DNA of 64,000 nt, from contig NZ_FNGI01000015.1 of NCBI RefSeq assembly GCF_900102945.1, forward strand, positions 1 to 64,000, given 5' to 3'. The DNA comes from Modicisalibacter muralis. Lineage in GTDB: Bacteria > Pseudomonadota > Gammaproteobacteria > Pseudomonadales > Halomonadaceae. Each line of letters begins with the position of its first letter. Positions within the stretch are counted from its first letter, which is position 1. Below the pieces are notes generated by a model. The model was given only the letters and a program-made list of their open reading frames with translations. It did no database searches and had not been told where the DNA came from. Below are positions 8,500 through 18,181 of this stretch, piece after piece. A program made the position numbers and the translations under genes.

Positions 8500-8750
8500 G
8501 GTTGATGTCGTGCCTTCTAGATTGAACAAAGCCGCTGATAGAATTTGACGCAAGACGCCATTTTTTTGTTGCAAGGCGACTGAGGCGGCTCGGTGATGCC
8601 TTATGCAACCATTCCAGTACCACGCTGGCGGCGAATATGGCCGAGCATGTTCATGCCGTTTCCCGCCGTGTAGTTTGAGGAGAGTCATCGTTTCCGCGTT
8701 ATGCGACAAGCCGTTACAATGAATGGATAACGCACACGCTGGATACGCCC

Positions 8751-9233
8751 ATGCACTGTCCTTTCTGTGGTACGCACGACACCAAGGTGAGCGATTCGAG
8801 GCTGGTTGCCGAAGGCGACCAGGTTCGCCGACGCCGCCAGTGCGCGGCTTGTGGCGAGCGTTTTACCACCTATGAAACCGCCGAGCTGATCATGCCGCGG
8901 GTAGTCAAGGCCGATGGCTCGCGCGAGACGTTCGATGCGCGCAAGCTGCGCGACGGCATGCTTCGCGCGCTGGAGAAACGCCCGGTCAGCGCCGAATCCA
9001 CCGAGGCGGCGGTCGAGCGTATTCGCCAGCGGCTGCGTGCACGCGGCGAGCGCGAAATCGAGGCGCGCGAGATCGGCGAGGAAGTGATGCGTGCACTCAA
9101 GCGCCTCGATCAGGTTGCCTATATCCGCTTCGCCTCGGTCTATCGGCGCTTTCAGGATCTCGACGAATTTCGCGCCGAGATCGATCGCCTGGCGCAGGAA
9201 CCCAGCTTCTCGCCCAACGACGACGAGCACTGA
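8751..9233 (+). CDS. nrdR: Transcriptional repressor NrdR
   Basis: A 160-residue repressor of ribonucleotide reductase genes. A zinc ribbon (CPFC at 3-6 and CAAC at 31-34) is followed by an ATP-cone domain ([21 protein letters not shown] onward) that senses ATP/dATP. Length and layout are standard. It starts the riboflavin cluster nrdR-ribD-ribB-ribH-nusB-thiL-pgpA, as in many gammaproteobacteria. A possible -10 element TACAAT sits at 8715-8720, but I could not find a convincing -35. Confidence 0.96.
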   Translation: MHCPFCGTHDTKVSDSRLVAEGDQVRRRRQCAACGERFTTYETAELIMPRVVKADGSRETFDARKLRDGMLRALEKRPVSAESTEAAVERIRQRLRARGEREIEAREIGEEVMRALKRLDQVAYIRFASVYRRFQDLDEFRAEIDRLAQEPSFSPNDDEH

Positions 9234-9266
9234 CTTACCGCAACAAGAAGCCCGACAAGGAATACA

Positions 9267-10397
9267 ATGGCCAAGGCGACCCCTGAAGGATGGATGGCAC
9301 GCGCACTGCAACTGGCGCGCCACGGTCTGTATACCAGCGACCCGAACCCACGCGTGGGTTGCGTGCTGGTCAATGGCGGCCATGTGGTCGGCGAGGGTTG
9401 GCATCGGCGTGCCGGCGAGGCGCATGCCGAAATCCACGCGCTGCGCGCTGCGGGAGACAACGCCAGGGGAGCGACGGCCTACGTCACGCTCGAGCCCTGC
9501 GCGCATCATGGGCGTACCGGCCCCTGTGCCCAGGCGCTGATCGATGCCGGCGTCGTCACGGTGATCGTGGCGATGCAGGATCCCAATTCGCTGGTCGCGG
9601 GGCGGGGGCTGGCGATGCTGCGCGAGGCCGGTGTCTCGGTCGAGGTGGGGTTGCTGGAAGACGCGGCTCGAGCGCTGAACCCCGGCTTCATCGCCCGCAT
9701 GAGCCGTGATCGGCCGTTCGTGCGCCTGAAGATGGCGATGAGCCTGGATGGCCGCACGGCAATGGCCAGTGGCGAGTCGCAATGGATCACCGGGCCCTCG
9801 GCGCGTACCGAAGTGCAGCGCCTGCGGGCGCGCTCCAGCGCGATAATGACCGGAGTCGAGTCGGTCATCTTTGATAATTCGCGGCTCACGCTGCGCGCCG
9901 ATCAGCTTGGGCTCGAGGACGGCGAGGCCATCGCCGCGCGCCAGCCGCTGCGCGTCGTCGTCGATACCCGGCTACGCATGCCACTGGCTGCCGCCTGCCT
10001 GCGCGAGCCGGGTCGTACCTTGATCGCCACCTGCTCGGATGATGCAGCCCGGCGCCAGTCGCTCGAAGAAGCCGGCGCACAGATAGTGGTGTTGGCCTGC
10101 GACCGTACCGGACGAGTCGATCTCGAGGCACTGTTGCGCTATCTGGCGAGTCAGGAAAGCTGTAACGAGGTGCTGCTGGAGACCGGCGCGACCCTGGCCG
10201 GTGCCATGCTCGACGCCGGCTTGATCGATGAAATGCAGCTGTTCGTCGCGCCGACGCTACTCGGCGGCGAGGCGCGGCCCTTGTTCGCACTGCCCGGTCT
10301 GGCGCGCATGGCCCAGCAACGCGCGTTGCACATCGACGACATCCGCGCGGTGGGCCATGATTGGCGAATCATCGCGCGACCCGACAACGGCGCCTGA
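9267..10397 (+). CDS. ribD: Bifunctional riboflavin deaminase/reductase RibD
   Basis: A 376-residue fusion catalysing steps 2 and 3 of riboflavin synthesis. The N-terminal cytidine-deaminase-like domain has the zinc motif [11 protein letters not shown] and [12 protein letters not shown]. The C-terminal DHFR-like reductase domain starts around residue 150 ([25 protein letters not shown]). It lies 33 bases after nrdR and is followed by 176 bases without a gene before ribB; the riboflavin synthase alpha gene (ribE) that often sits there is absent. Confidence 0.96.
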   Translation: MAKATPEGWMARALQLARHGLYTSDPNPRVGCVLVNGGHVVGEGWHRRAGEAHAEIHALRAAGDNARGATAYVTLEPCAHHGRTGPCAQALIDAGVVTVIVAMQDPNSLVAGRGLAMLREAGVSVEVGLLEDAARALNPGFIARMSRDRPFVRLKMAMSLDGRTAMASGESQWITGPSARTEVQRLRARSSAIMTGVESVIFDNSRLTLRADQLGLEDGEAIAARQPLRVVVDTRLRMPLAAACLREPGRTLIATCSDDAARRQSLEEAGAQIVVLACDRTGRVDLEALLRYLASQESCNEVLLETGATLAGAMLDAGLIDEMQLFVAPTLLGGEARPLFALPGLARMAQQRALHIDDIRAVGHDWRIIARPDNGA

Positions 10398-10573
10398 GCA
10401 CAGGCGTTGCCGCGAGAGCCGCGCATGACGATGCTGGCCAGGCAATAGAAGGGCTGGCGTGCGTGCACGCAGACAGGTACCCTGACCGCCGACCTGACGC
10501 GGGACACCGGCGAATGCACGCGAAATCGTCGTTATTCGCCGACAAACCGCACGTAACGATATCCGGAGAACCC

Positions 10574-11779
10574 ATGGCGCCTTCCCCTTCCCAGGCCCCT
10601 ACGCTAAAGGCCTCTTCCACGGATTCGCCGGCCTCGCGTGGGCTGGCTCGCATCGAGGATCTTGTCGAAGACATTCGCCAAGGCAAGATGGTGATTCTCA
10701 TGGACGACGAGGATCGCGAGAATGAAGGCGACATCATCATGGCCGCCGAGAAGGTCGAGGCCGAGCATATCAACTTCATGGCGCGCCACGCCCGGGGCTT
10801 GATCTGCCTGCCGATGACCCGCGAGCGCTGCGAACGCCTCAACCTGCCGCTGATGGTGAGCGACAACGGGTCGGGGTTCGGCACCAAGTTCACATTATCG
10901 ATCGAGGCCGCCGAAGGCGTGTCGACCGGCATCTCGGCCGCCGATCGCGCGCGCACCGTGCGCGCCGCGGTAGCGCGTGACGCCAAGGCCGCCGATATCG
11001 TCCAGCCTGGGCATATCTTCCCACTGATGGCCGAGCCGGGCGGCGTACTGCGCCGCGCCGGGCACACCGAGGCGGCCTGCGATCTGGCGGCGATGGCCGG
11101 TTACGATCCCAGCGGCGTGATCTGCGAGGTGATGAACGACGACGGCAGCATGGCGCGGCGTGCCGAGCTCGAACGTTTCGCCGCCGAGCACGATCTCAAG
11201 GTCGGCACCATCGCCGATCTGATTCATTACCGTATCCATAACGAGCAGACCGTCGAGTCCATCGAGCAGCAGCGGGTTTGCACCTCGTTCGGCGAAATGA
11301 CCCTGCATGTGTTCCGCGATAGCATCCAGGGCGCGCACCATATGGCGCTGGTCAAGGGACAGCCACGGGCAGACAAGCCGACGACGGTGCGCGTGCACCT
11401 CGCCGACAGTCTGCGTGACCTGCTGGCGCTGCAAAAGCCAGGCAGTCAGAGCTGGACCGCCCAAGGAGCGCTGGCCCAGGTCGCCGAGGCCGAGGCCGGT
11501 GTGTTCGTATTGCTCGACGACGGCCACGCGCCGCTCGACCTTCAAGAGCAACTGGACGTCTTCCTCGAGCGCCGCCGCGCGCCGCGGGGCAGCGATTCCG
11601 ATGGTGCCGGCAACTACTTGATGATCGGCACCGGCTCGCAGATCCTGCGTCAGCTTGGCGTGGGTCAGATGCGCCTGCTCAGTTCACCGTGGAAATTCTC
11701 GGCGTTGTCCGGCTTCGATCTGGAAGTGGTGGAGCGCGTGGGGGGCGATACCCCCGACGATAACGATTCGCTAGAATAA
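10574..11779 (+). CDS. ribB: 3,4-dihydroxy-2-butanone-4-phosphate synthase with GTP cyclohydrolase II-like domain (RibBX type)
   Basis: A 401-residue protein. Residues about 25-225 are a complete DHBP synthase: [19 protein letters not shown], the THFS-like [13 protein letters not shown] segment, and GHIFPL and RRAGHTEAA further on. The C-terminal half resembles GTP cyclohydrolase II in fold and order, but the zinc-binding cysteines of active RibA (C-x-GD followed by C-x-C) are missing: the corresponding stretch runs [15 protein letters not shown]. It therefore belongs to the RibBX class, where the second domain is inactive as a cyclohydrolase. A true RibA should be elsewhere in the genome. 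The start at 10574 follows CGGAG 6 bases upstream. Confidence 0.93.
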   Translation: MAPSPSQAPTLKASSTDSPASRGLARIEDLVEDIRQGKMVILMDDEDRENEGDIIMAAEKVEAEHINFMARHARGLICLPMTRERCERLNLPLMVSDNGSGFGTKFTLSIEAAEGVSTGISAADRARTVRAAVARDAKAADIVQPGHIFPLMAEPGGVLRRAGHTEAACDLAAMAGYDPSGVICEVMNDDGSMARRAELERFAAEHDLKVGTIADLIHYRIHNEQTVESIEQQRVCTSFGEMTLHVFRDSIQGAHHMALVKGQPRADKPTTVRVHLADSLRDLLALQKPGSQSWTAQGALAQVAEAEAGVFVLLDDGHAPLDLQEQLDVFLERRRAPRGSDSDGAGNYLMIGTGSQILRQLGVGQMRLLSSPWKFSALSGFDLEVVERVGGDTPDDNDSLE

Positions 11780-11806
11780 CTCCCCTTTTATTTGGCAGGA
11801 TTGATT

Positions 11807-12289
11807 ATGCAACCGATTTCCCAAGTCGAAGGGTCTTTCACCGACGTCGATGGCCGCTATGTGATCGTGGTCGGTCGCTTCAACCATCATGTCGTCGACA
11901 GCCTGGTGGAAGGCGCCATCGACAGCCTGGTGCGTCATGGTGTCGACGAGGATCATATCGACATCGTCCACGTGCCGGGTGCCTGGGAGCTGCCGTTGGC
12001 GGTCAAGCGTGCGTTGCGCGTGGTCAAGCCCGATGCGGTGATTGCACTCGGGGCGGTGATTCGTGGCGGTACCCCGCATTTCGAGTATGTCGCGGGCGGC
12101 TGCAACGCGGCGCTTGGCAACCTGCAACTGGAGTTCGAGACCCCGGTCGCCAATGGCGTATTGACCGTCAATTCGATCGAGCAGGCCATCGAGCGTGCCG
12201 GCACCAAGGCCGGCAACAAGGGCGCCGAGGCTGCCATGGCCGCCATGGAAATGGTGTCGTTGATGAAGCGCTTCGGGGGTGAGGCATGA
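11807..12289 (+). CDS. ribH: 6,7-dimethyl-8-ribityllumazine synthase
   Basis: A 160-residue lumazine synthase (penultimate riboflavin step). Substrate-binding segments are visible: [49 protein letters not shown] with the catalytic His after the GGT, and [12 protein letters not shown]. The ATG at 11807 is preceded by a GCAGGA site. It lies 27 bases after ribB and overlaps nusB by 4 bases. Confidence 0.97.
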   Translation: MQPISQVEGSFTDVDGRYVIVVGRFNHHVVDSLVEGAIDSLVRHGVDEDHIDIVHVPGAWELPLAVKRALRVVKPDAVIALGAVIRGGTPHFEYVAGGCNAALGNLQLEFETPVANGVLTVNSIEQAIERAGTKAGNKGAEAAMAAMEMVSLMKRFGGEA

Positions 12290-12786
12290 GCGAGCGTCGC
12301 CGTGCCTCGAGCGATGCTCGCCAAGCGCGCCATGCGGCCCGCGAGCTTGCGGTTCAGGGCTTGTACCAATGGCAGTTGAGCGGCAACTCGGTCACCAGCA
12401 TCGAAGCCGAATTTCGTAGCCAGGTCGCCGACGATGATCTCGAGGATCACGAAAACTGGCACAAGGTCATGGAGATCGCCGACCTGGCCCTGTTTCATGA
12501 ACTGCTGAATAATGTGGTGCGCGAGCAGGCCGAACTCGACGCCGTCATTGCGCCACTGCTCGACCGCCGTATCGTCGACCTCGATCCCATCGAGCTGTCG
12601 ATTCTGCGCCTGGGAGCCTATGAGCTGACACGGCGCCTGGAAGTCCCTTATCGCGTGGTCATCAACGAGGGCGTCGAGTTGGCCAAATCGTTTGGCGCCA
12701 CCGATGGTCACAAGTATGTCAACGGCATTCTCGACAAGCTCGCTAGTCGTTTGCGAAATGCCGAGGTCAACGCCCGGCGTCGTTGA
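12286..12786 (+). CDS. nusB: Transcription antitermination protein NusB
   Basis: A 166-residue all-helical RNA-binding protein that, with NusE (S10), binds boxA in rRNA antitermination complexes. The N-terminal [19 protein letters not shown] and C-terminal [27 protein letters not shown] segments are classical NusB. The ATGA overlap with ribH is the usual arrangement. Confidence 0.97.
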   Translation: MSERRRASSDARQARHAARELAVQGLYQWQLSGNSVTSIEAEFRSQVADDDLEDHENWHKVMEIADLALFHELLNNVVREQAELDAVIAPLLDRRIVDLDPIELSILRLGAYELTRRLEVPYRVVINEGVELAKSFGATDGHKYVNGILDKLASRLRNAEVNARRR

Positions 12787-12796
12787 CGCGAGCCGG

Positions 12797-13762
12797 ATGT
12801 CGAGCCACATGCCGAGCGAATTCGAACTCATCGCCCGCTATTTCGCGCGCCCGGACTTTCTGGAGCCGGGCGTGGCCATGGGGCCAGGCGACGACTGCGC
12901 CTTGCTGACACCCACGCCGGGCCAGCAGTTGGCGGTCAGCGTCGATACATCCGTGATCGATGTGCATTTCCCGGCCGACGCGCCAGCGTGGGCAATCGGC
13001 CATCGCTGTGTCGCGGTGGCGTTGAGCGACCTGGCCGCGATGGGCGCACGGGCACGTTGGTGCGTCATGGCACTCACTCTTCCCGAAGCGGATGAAGCCT
13101 GGCTGGCGGCCTTTGCCGAAGGTTTCCATGCGCTATGCGCCGCGCATGGTGTCGCCCTGGTGGGCGGTGACGTGACGCGCGGCGCGCTGAGCATCGCCGT
13201 GACCGTGCATGGCGAGGTGCCGGCCCGCGAGGCGCTCAAACGCAGCGGCGGGCGTGCCGGTGACATCCTGGCGGTTAGTGGCCCGCTGGGTGGAGGGGCG
13301 GGCGGTCTGCATGCCTGGCGCAGCGGCGTACGCGATCTCGCCGATCCGTTGCTTGCCGCTTATCTGCTGCCCCAGCCACGCCTGGCGGCGGGCCAGGCGC
13401 TGCGTGGCCTGGCGCACTGTGCCATCGATATTTCCGACGGCCTGCTCGGTGATCTGGGTCATCTGTGCGCGGCCTCGAAGCTCGGCGCCGAGCTCGATGT
13501 CGAGCGATTGCCGCTAGCCGAGGGGTTGACGGCGGCGCTGGGCGAGGACGCGGCCCGCCAGGCGGCGTTGACCGGCGGCGACGATTACGAATTGCTGTTC
13601 AGTTTGCCGGCGACTGCGCTGGCTGGCGTCAAGCATCGTCTGTCCGACCTTGGACTTCATCTGAATGTCATCGGGCGGCTTAAAGAGTCGCCGGGTATCG
13701 GTGGCGTGGGCATCGGCGATTTACCCACCGGCTGGCAGCACTTCCCGGGAGCGCCATCATGA
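12797..13762 (+). CDS. thiL: Thiamine-monophosphate kinase
   Basis: A 321-residue ThiL that phosphorylates thiamine monophosphate to the active diphosphate. Typical segments are EFELIARYFARP at the N-terminus, GPGDDCALLTP (metal/ATP-binding Asp pair), LVGGDVTRG, IDISDGLLGDLGHL and LTGGDDYELLFSLP. The start is uncertain between 12797 and an ATG at 12809; neither has a good ribosome site and the second gives a more usual N-terminus. It follows nusB by 10 bases and overlaps pgpA by 4. Confidence 0.94.
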   Translation: MSSHMPSEFELIARYFARPDFLEPGVAMGPGDDCALLTPTPGQQLAVSVDTSVIDVHFPADAPAWAIGHRCVAVALSDLAAMGARARWCVMALTLPEADEAWLAAFAEGFHALCAAHGVALVGGDVTRGALSIAVTVHGEVPAREALKRSGGRAGDILAVSGPLGGGAGGLHAWRSGVRDLADPLLAAYLLPQPRLAAGQALRGLAHCAIDISDGLLGDLGHLCAASKLGAELDVERLPLAEGLTAALGEDAARQAALTGGDDYELLFSLPATALAGVKHRLSDLGLHLNVIGRLKESPGIGGVGIGDLPTGWQHFPGAPS

Positions 13763-14232
13763 ATCGCGCTCCGCTCAGCGTCTGGCGGCGCCCCACGCAC
13801 TTCTTCGCCTTTGGCCTGGGTAGCGGCGCGGTGCCCTTCGCCCCGGGCACCTTCGGCACCCTGGCGGCAATCCCTTTCTACTGGCTGATGTCCGAGTTGC
13901 CACTGTCGTGGTACCTGAGCCTGACGCTGGTCGCCAGCCTAGTCGGTATCTGGCTATGTGAGACCACCTCGCGCGACTTGGGCGTGCACGATCACTCGGG
14001 CATCGTCTGGGACGAATTCGTCGGTTACTGGATAACCATGGCGGCGGTGCCGTTTTCATGGGAGGCGGCGCTGTGGGGCTTCGTGGTGTTTCGAGTCTTC
14101 GATATCATCAAGCCGTGGCCGATTCGCTGGGTCGATCGGCGAGTGGCCGGCGGCTTCGGTATCATGCTCGATGACGTGCTGGCTGGGGTGTTTGCGTGGA
14201 GTGTGATGCATTTATGGTTTTGGTTGCATTAA
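13759..14232 (+). CDS. pgpA: Phosphatidylglycerophosphatase A
   Basis: A 157-residue membrane phosphatase converting phosphatidylglycerophosphate to phosphatidylglycerol. The N-terminus THFFAFGLGSGAVPFAPGTF, the HDHSGIVWDEFVGYW motif with conserved acidic residues, and VDRRVAGGFGIMLDDVLAGV are diagnostic. Several membrane helices are visible. It is the last gene of the rib-nus-thi cluster. Confidence 0.96.
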   Translation: MNRAPLSVWRRPTHFFAFGLGSGAVPFAPGTFGTLAAIPFYWLMSELPLSWYLSLTLVASLVGIWLCETTSRDLGVHDHSGIVWDEFVGYWITMAAVPFSWEAALWGFVVFRVFDIIKPWPIRWVDRRVAGGFGIMLDDVLAGVFAWSVMHLWFWLH

Positions 14233-14248
14233 TCGCTTAGGAAAACAT

Positions 14249-15514
14249 ATGCGCAAGGTATGGCTGGCCATTGCGGTCGTGGCGGTGGTGGTTGCGGGGT
14301 ATCTGGGGGCGCAGGCGTATTCCAGCCACGTTTTCGAACGCGAACTAACGGCCACCCTGAAAGCGCTGCGCGCCGACGGCCAGTGGCAGGTCGAACGCGA
14401 TGACATCGAGCGTGGCTGGTTTCAGTCCCGGGGGCGTTTGCTGGTGGCTCCTGCCACCGATGACAACTGGCGTGTGGCGCTTCCCTACCAGGCTAGCCAT
14501 GGTTTGCTGAGCACCGATGTCAGCGGCGCGTTGCAGGTCTATCTCAAAGAATCGTCGAGCGCCGGTGAGCGGGCGCTGTTCGGCGATCTGCTGCCGTCGG
14601 CCGAGCCACGCTGGACGGCGACCTTCGAAACCCTCGATCGACGCGTAAAAGCACGCCTTGATGCCGCCGCTTTCGAATTGGCACGTGATAGCGATCGACT
14701 GGCCTTTGGCGGCGCCTGGTTCACGCTCGCGGGGCGAGTCGGTGATATTTCGCTGCGCGGCCAGGTTGCGTCGATGCGGCTGGGCGCGGCGCAGGGTGAG
14801 ATCGTCAGCGGCCCGCTGACGATCGATAGTCGTTACCAGTTCGGTAGCGCTGGGGGCTTTTATCACCAGCGTAACGAGCTGTCTCTCGAACGCCTGGAGT
14901 ATCACGGCGGGCAGCGTCCTCCGATAACGCTCATCGGCTTGCATTACCGCGACGAGACGCGTCTTGCCGAGCAGTTGCGCCTGGATGCCTCCGTGTCGCT
15001 GGAAAAGGCGCTCGTTGCCGGCGAGACGCTGCTGTCCGGTAGCCTCGACATGAGCGTCGATCGGCTCGATGGCGATGCGGTGCGGCGCGTCGTCGCGCAA
15101 TTGGAAGCCGCTGGCAAGAAAAGCGGTGGCGACCTTTCGGCGCTCGATGACGCTCAGCGCCAGGCGCTTGTCGAGCGCCTGGAGCCGGCGCTATTGGGCA
15201 TGTTGAGCGATTCACCGCGGCTGATTCTCGAGGGCCTGACATTGACCAGTCCGATGTTCGGTTTCGATATGCGCGGGCACGGCGAACTGATCTTCGATGG
15301 CGAGAATGTCGCCGCGCTATCCGTCGATGAACTCGTTATCGACGGTGAATCCGAGGCCTGGCGCCGGCACCTGAATGGCGCATTCACCCTTTATGGCGTG
15401 CCACCGTTGGCAGCGATGCAGCTCGGTCTGCCGCCCGATACCGACACGCTGGACGTGGTCATCGAAGCCGGCGAGGTGAGTATCAACGGGCGACCCTTGC
15501 CGCCATTGTTCTAA
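14249..15514 (+). CDS. DUF945 (YdgA-like) family protein
   Basis: A 421-residue protein with an N-terminal membrane anchor or uncleaved signal (WLAIAVVAVVVAGYLGA, residues 5-21) followed by a long beta-rich periplasmic part. The FERELTATLKALR and RDDIERGWFQSRGRLLV segments are typical of DUF945, known in E. coli as YdgA, whose function is unknown. It starts 16 bases after pgpA and may be expressed with it. I can assign the family but no activity. Confidence 0.82.
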   Translation: MRKVWLAIAVVAVVVAGYLGAQAYSSHVFERELTATLKALRADGQWQVERDDIERGWFQSRGRLLVAPATDDNWRVALPYQASHGLLSTDVSGALQVYLKESSSAGERALFGDLLPSAEPRWTATFETLDRRVKARLDAAAFELARDSDRLAFGGAWFTLAGRVGDISLRGQVASMRLGAAQGEIVSGPLTIDSRYQFGSAGGFYHQRNELSLERLEYHGGQRPPITLIGLHYRDETRLAEQLRLDASVSLEKALVAGETLLSGSLDMSVDRLDGDAVRRVVAQLEAAGKKSGGDLSALDDAQRQALVERLEPALLGMLSDSPRLILEGLTLTSPMFGFDMRGHGELIFDGENVAALSVDELVIDGESEAWRRHLNGAFTLYGVPPLAAMQLGLPPDTDTLDVVIEAGEVSINGRPLPPLF

Positions 15515-15527
15515 CGATCGTTCGCTG

Positions 15528-15571
15528 GCTCTTGAACTTGGCTCTTGAACTTGACCAAGGCCGCCCGCATT
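15528..15571 (+). promoter_or_regulatory. Candidate heat-shock (sigma-32) promoter of lon with tandem 13-mer
   Basis: CTTGAA at 15544-15549 is followed after 14 bases by CCCGCATT at 15564-15571, close to the sigma-32 pattern CTTGAAA / CCCCATNT. The -35-like hexamer is part of a perfect tandem duplication of gctcttgaacttg (15528-15540 and 15541-15553), so a second -35-like copy lies 13 bases upstream. lon is a classical sigma-32 target; transcription from here has not been shown. Confidence 0.5.
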
Positions 15572-15618
15572 GCTCAGCACATCCCGGGCGATTCGGCCCA
15601 GCCAATATCAGGTGAACG

Positions 15619-18057
15619 ATGAGCGAACGTGACGAAGACGTGCAGGATGCCGTGATGGACGACGGGCGCTTGACAGCGGGCGACGAGCGCTCGGAGCAGG
15701 AGAGCCAGGGATACGCTGGCGCGGTCGTGCCGACCCATGAATACCTGCCGGAACGCCTTTATCTGCTGCCCATTCACAATCGACCGTTCTTTCCCGCTCA
15801 GGTCCAGCCGCTGGTGATACATCGTCAGCGCTGGGAAGAGACCATGAAGCGGGTCGCTGACACGCCGCATCATGCGGTCGGCGTCGCCTATGTCGGCGAT
15901 ACCGGCATCGATGAACTCGACTACGGGCACTTTCCAACCATTGGCACTGCGGTCAAAGTGCACAAGGCGCAGGGCGAGGATCAGCAGATCCAGTTCATCG
16001 CCCAGGGCGTGCGGCGTTTTCGTATCGTGCGCTGGCTATCGAAGAAGCCGCCTTATCTGGTCGAGGTCAGCTACCCCAAGGAGCCGGTCGACGATACCGC
16101 CGATGAAGCGCGTGCCTATGCCATGGCCTTGATCAACGGCATCAAGGAGCTGCTGCCGATCAATCCGCTGTACGGCGAGGAGCTCAAGCACTACCTCAAC
16201 CGCTTCAGCCCCCACGAGCCGGGCCCATTGACCGACTTCGCCGCGGCGATCACCTCGGCCAAGGGCCCTGAGCTGCAGGAGATTCTCGAGACCCTGCCGG
16301 TGATGGCGCGCATGCAGAAGGTGCTGCCGCTGCTGCGCAAGGAGATCGAGGTCGCGCAGTTGCAAAGCGAGATCAGCGAACAGGTCAACGCGCAGATGCA
16401 GGAGCGCCAGCGCGAGTTCTTCCTGCGCGAACAGCTCAAGGTCATTCAGCGCGAGCTGGGTATTTCCAAGGACGACCGCGAGAACGATGTCGATACCTTC
16501 CGCAAGCGCCTGGAAAACCTCGAGGTGCCGGAGCGGGTCATGGGGCGCATCGACGACGAGCTCGACAAGCTCTCGGTGCTCGAGACCGGCTCGCCAGAAT
16601 ACGGCACCACGCGTAACTATCTGGACTGGTTGACCTCCTTGCCCTGGGGGCTGACGTCCGACGATCAGCTCGACCTCAAGCATGCGCGCAAGATACTCGA
16701 TCGCGACCACGATGGGCTGAACGAGGTCAAGGAGCGGATCATCGAGTTCCTCGCCGAGGGCACCTTCAAGGGCGATGTCGGCGGCTCGATCGTGATGCTG
16801 GTCGGCCCGCCGGGCGTCGGCAAGACCTCGGTGGGGCGCTCGATCGCCGAGGCGCTGGGGCGTAAGTTCTATCGCTTCTCGGTAGGCGGGATGCGCGACG
16901 AGGCCGAGATCAAGGGTCACCGGCGCACCTATATCGGCGCGATGCCCGGCAAGCTGGTGCAGGCGTTGAAGGAGGTCGAGGTCGAGAACCCGGTGATCAT
17001 GCTCGACGAGATCGACAAGATGGGCCAGTCGTTCCAGGGCGATCCCGCCTCGGCGCTGCTCGAGGTGCTCGACCCGGAACAGAACGTCGACTTTCTCGAT
17101 CATTATCTCGACGTGCGCCTGGATCTGTCCAAGGTGCTGTTCGTGTGCACCGCCAACCAGCTCGACACCATCCCGCCGGCGCTGCTCGATCGCATGGAGC
17201 AGATTCGTCTCTCCGGTTACATCGCCGAGGAGAAGGTGGCCATCGCCAAGCATCATCTATGGCCGAAGCTGCTCAAGCGCAACCAGATGCCCAAGAAGCG
17301 CATCAACCTCACCGAGGCGGCGCTGCGTCAGGTCATCGAGGGTTACGCTCGTGAGGCCGGGGTGCGTCAGTTGGAGAAGCAACTGCATCGCATCGTGCGC
17401 AAGGCGGCGGTGAAGCTGCTCGAAAACGACCAGCAAAGCGTCAAGGTCTCGGTCAACAACCTCGAGGAATACCTGGGCGCGCCGCTGTTCCGCAAGGAGA
17501 AGGTGCTCAAGGGCGTGGGCGTCGTCACCGGCCTGGCCTGGACCAGCATGGGGGGCACCACCTTGCCTATCGAGGCGACCAAGGTGCATGCGCTGACGCG
17601 TGGCCTGAAACTCACCGGCAAGCTCGGCGAGGTCATGCAGGAGTCGGCCAATATCGCCTACAGCTATACGCTGGGCCATCTCGATGAATACGGCGCCGAT
17701 GGCGACTTCTTCAACGAGGCGTTCATTCATCTGCATGTGCCCGAGGGCGCGACGCCCAAGGATGGCCCGTCGGCCGGGGTGACCATGACCACCGCCTTGA
17801 TGTCGCTGGCCAAGAATCAGCCCATCGACCGACCGTTGGCGATGACCGGTGAGCTGACCCTGACCGGGCAGGTGCTGCCGGTGGGCGGGATTCGCGAGAA
17901 GATCATCGCCGCACGACGCAGCGAGATATTCGAGCTGATCCTGCCCGACGCCAACCGCCGCGATTACGAAGAGCTGCCGGATTACCTCAAGGACGGCGTG
18001 AGCGTGCATTTCGCCCGCACCTATCGCGATGTCGCCAAGGTGGTGTTCGCTGCCTGA
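15619..18057 (+). CDS. lon: ATP-dependent protease Lon
   Basis: An 812-residue cytoplasmic AAA+ protease of the LonA type. Order: N-terminal substrate domain (residues 40-240), coiled-coil region (ISEQVNAQMQERQREFFLREQ), AAA+ module with Walker A GPPGVGKTS (about 395) and Walker B VIMLDEIDKMG, then the protease domain with the Ser-Lys dyad, Ser718 in KDGPSAGVTMTTAL and Lys761 in REKIIAARR; their spacing of 43 equals that in E. coli Lon. It degrades misfolded and regulatory proteins. A sigma-32-like promoter lies upstream. The N-terminal about 35 residues are acidic and longer than in E. coli. Confidence 0.97.
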   Translation: MSERDEDVQDAVMDDGRLTAGDERSEQESQGYAGAVVPTHEYLPERLYLLPIHNRPFFPAQVQPLVIHRQRWEETMKRVADTPHHAVGVAYVGDTGIDELDYGHFPTIGTAVKVHKAQGEDQQIQFIAQGVRRFRIVRWLSKKPPYLVEVSYPKEPVDDTADEARAYAMALINGIKELLPINPLYGEELKHYLNRFSPHEPGPLTDFAAAITSAKGPELQEILETLPVMARMQKVLPLLRKEIEVAQLQSEISEQVNAQMQERQREFFLREQLKVIQRELGISKDDRENDVDTFRKRLENLEVPERVMGRIDDELDKLSVLETGSPEYGTTRNYLDWLTSLPWGLTSDDQLDLKHARKILDRDHDGLNEVKERIIEFLAEGTFKGDVGGSIVMLVGPPGVGKTSVGRSIAEALGRKFYRFSVGGMRDEAEIKGHRRTYIGAMPGKLVQALKEVEVENPVIMLDEIDKMGQSFQGDPASALLEVLDPEQNVDFLDHYLDVRLDLSKVLFVCTANQLDTIPPALLDRMEQIRLSGYIAEEKVAIAKHHLWPKLLKRNQMPKKRINLTEAALRQVIEGYAREAGVRQLEKQLHRIVRKAAVKLLENDQQSVKVSVNNLEEYLGAPLFRKEKVLKGVGVVTGLAWTSMGGTTLPIEATKVHALTRGLKLTGKLGEVMQESANIAYSYTLGHLDEYGADGDFFNEAFIHLHVPEGATPKDGPSAGVTMTTALMSLAKNQPIDRPLAMTGELTLTGQVLPVGGIREKIIAARRSEIFELILPDANRRDYEELPDYLKDGVSVHFARTYRDVAKVVFAA

Positions 18058-18181
18058 TAACCTGCCCGGGCGGCTGGTCGGCGCTCGGGCAATCTGACAG
18101 AATCGATTGATTCCAGTCCTATCAATCGGCCAGCGGAGCCTCGCGGTTTCCTGAATGGCTAGCAGAGCTTCGAGGATCATC

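Noticed and set aside
8500-8709. A 70-residue N-terminal extension of the glycine-betaine-type binding protein
   Set aside because: A good signal peptide begins at the ATG at 8499 with a ribosome site; the upstream codons look like promoter DNA.
10398-10573. FMN riboswitch before ribB
   Set aside because: The conserved RFN core blocks (such as the AGGGCGGGGTGAAATTCC-like strand) are not present.
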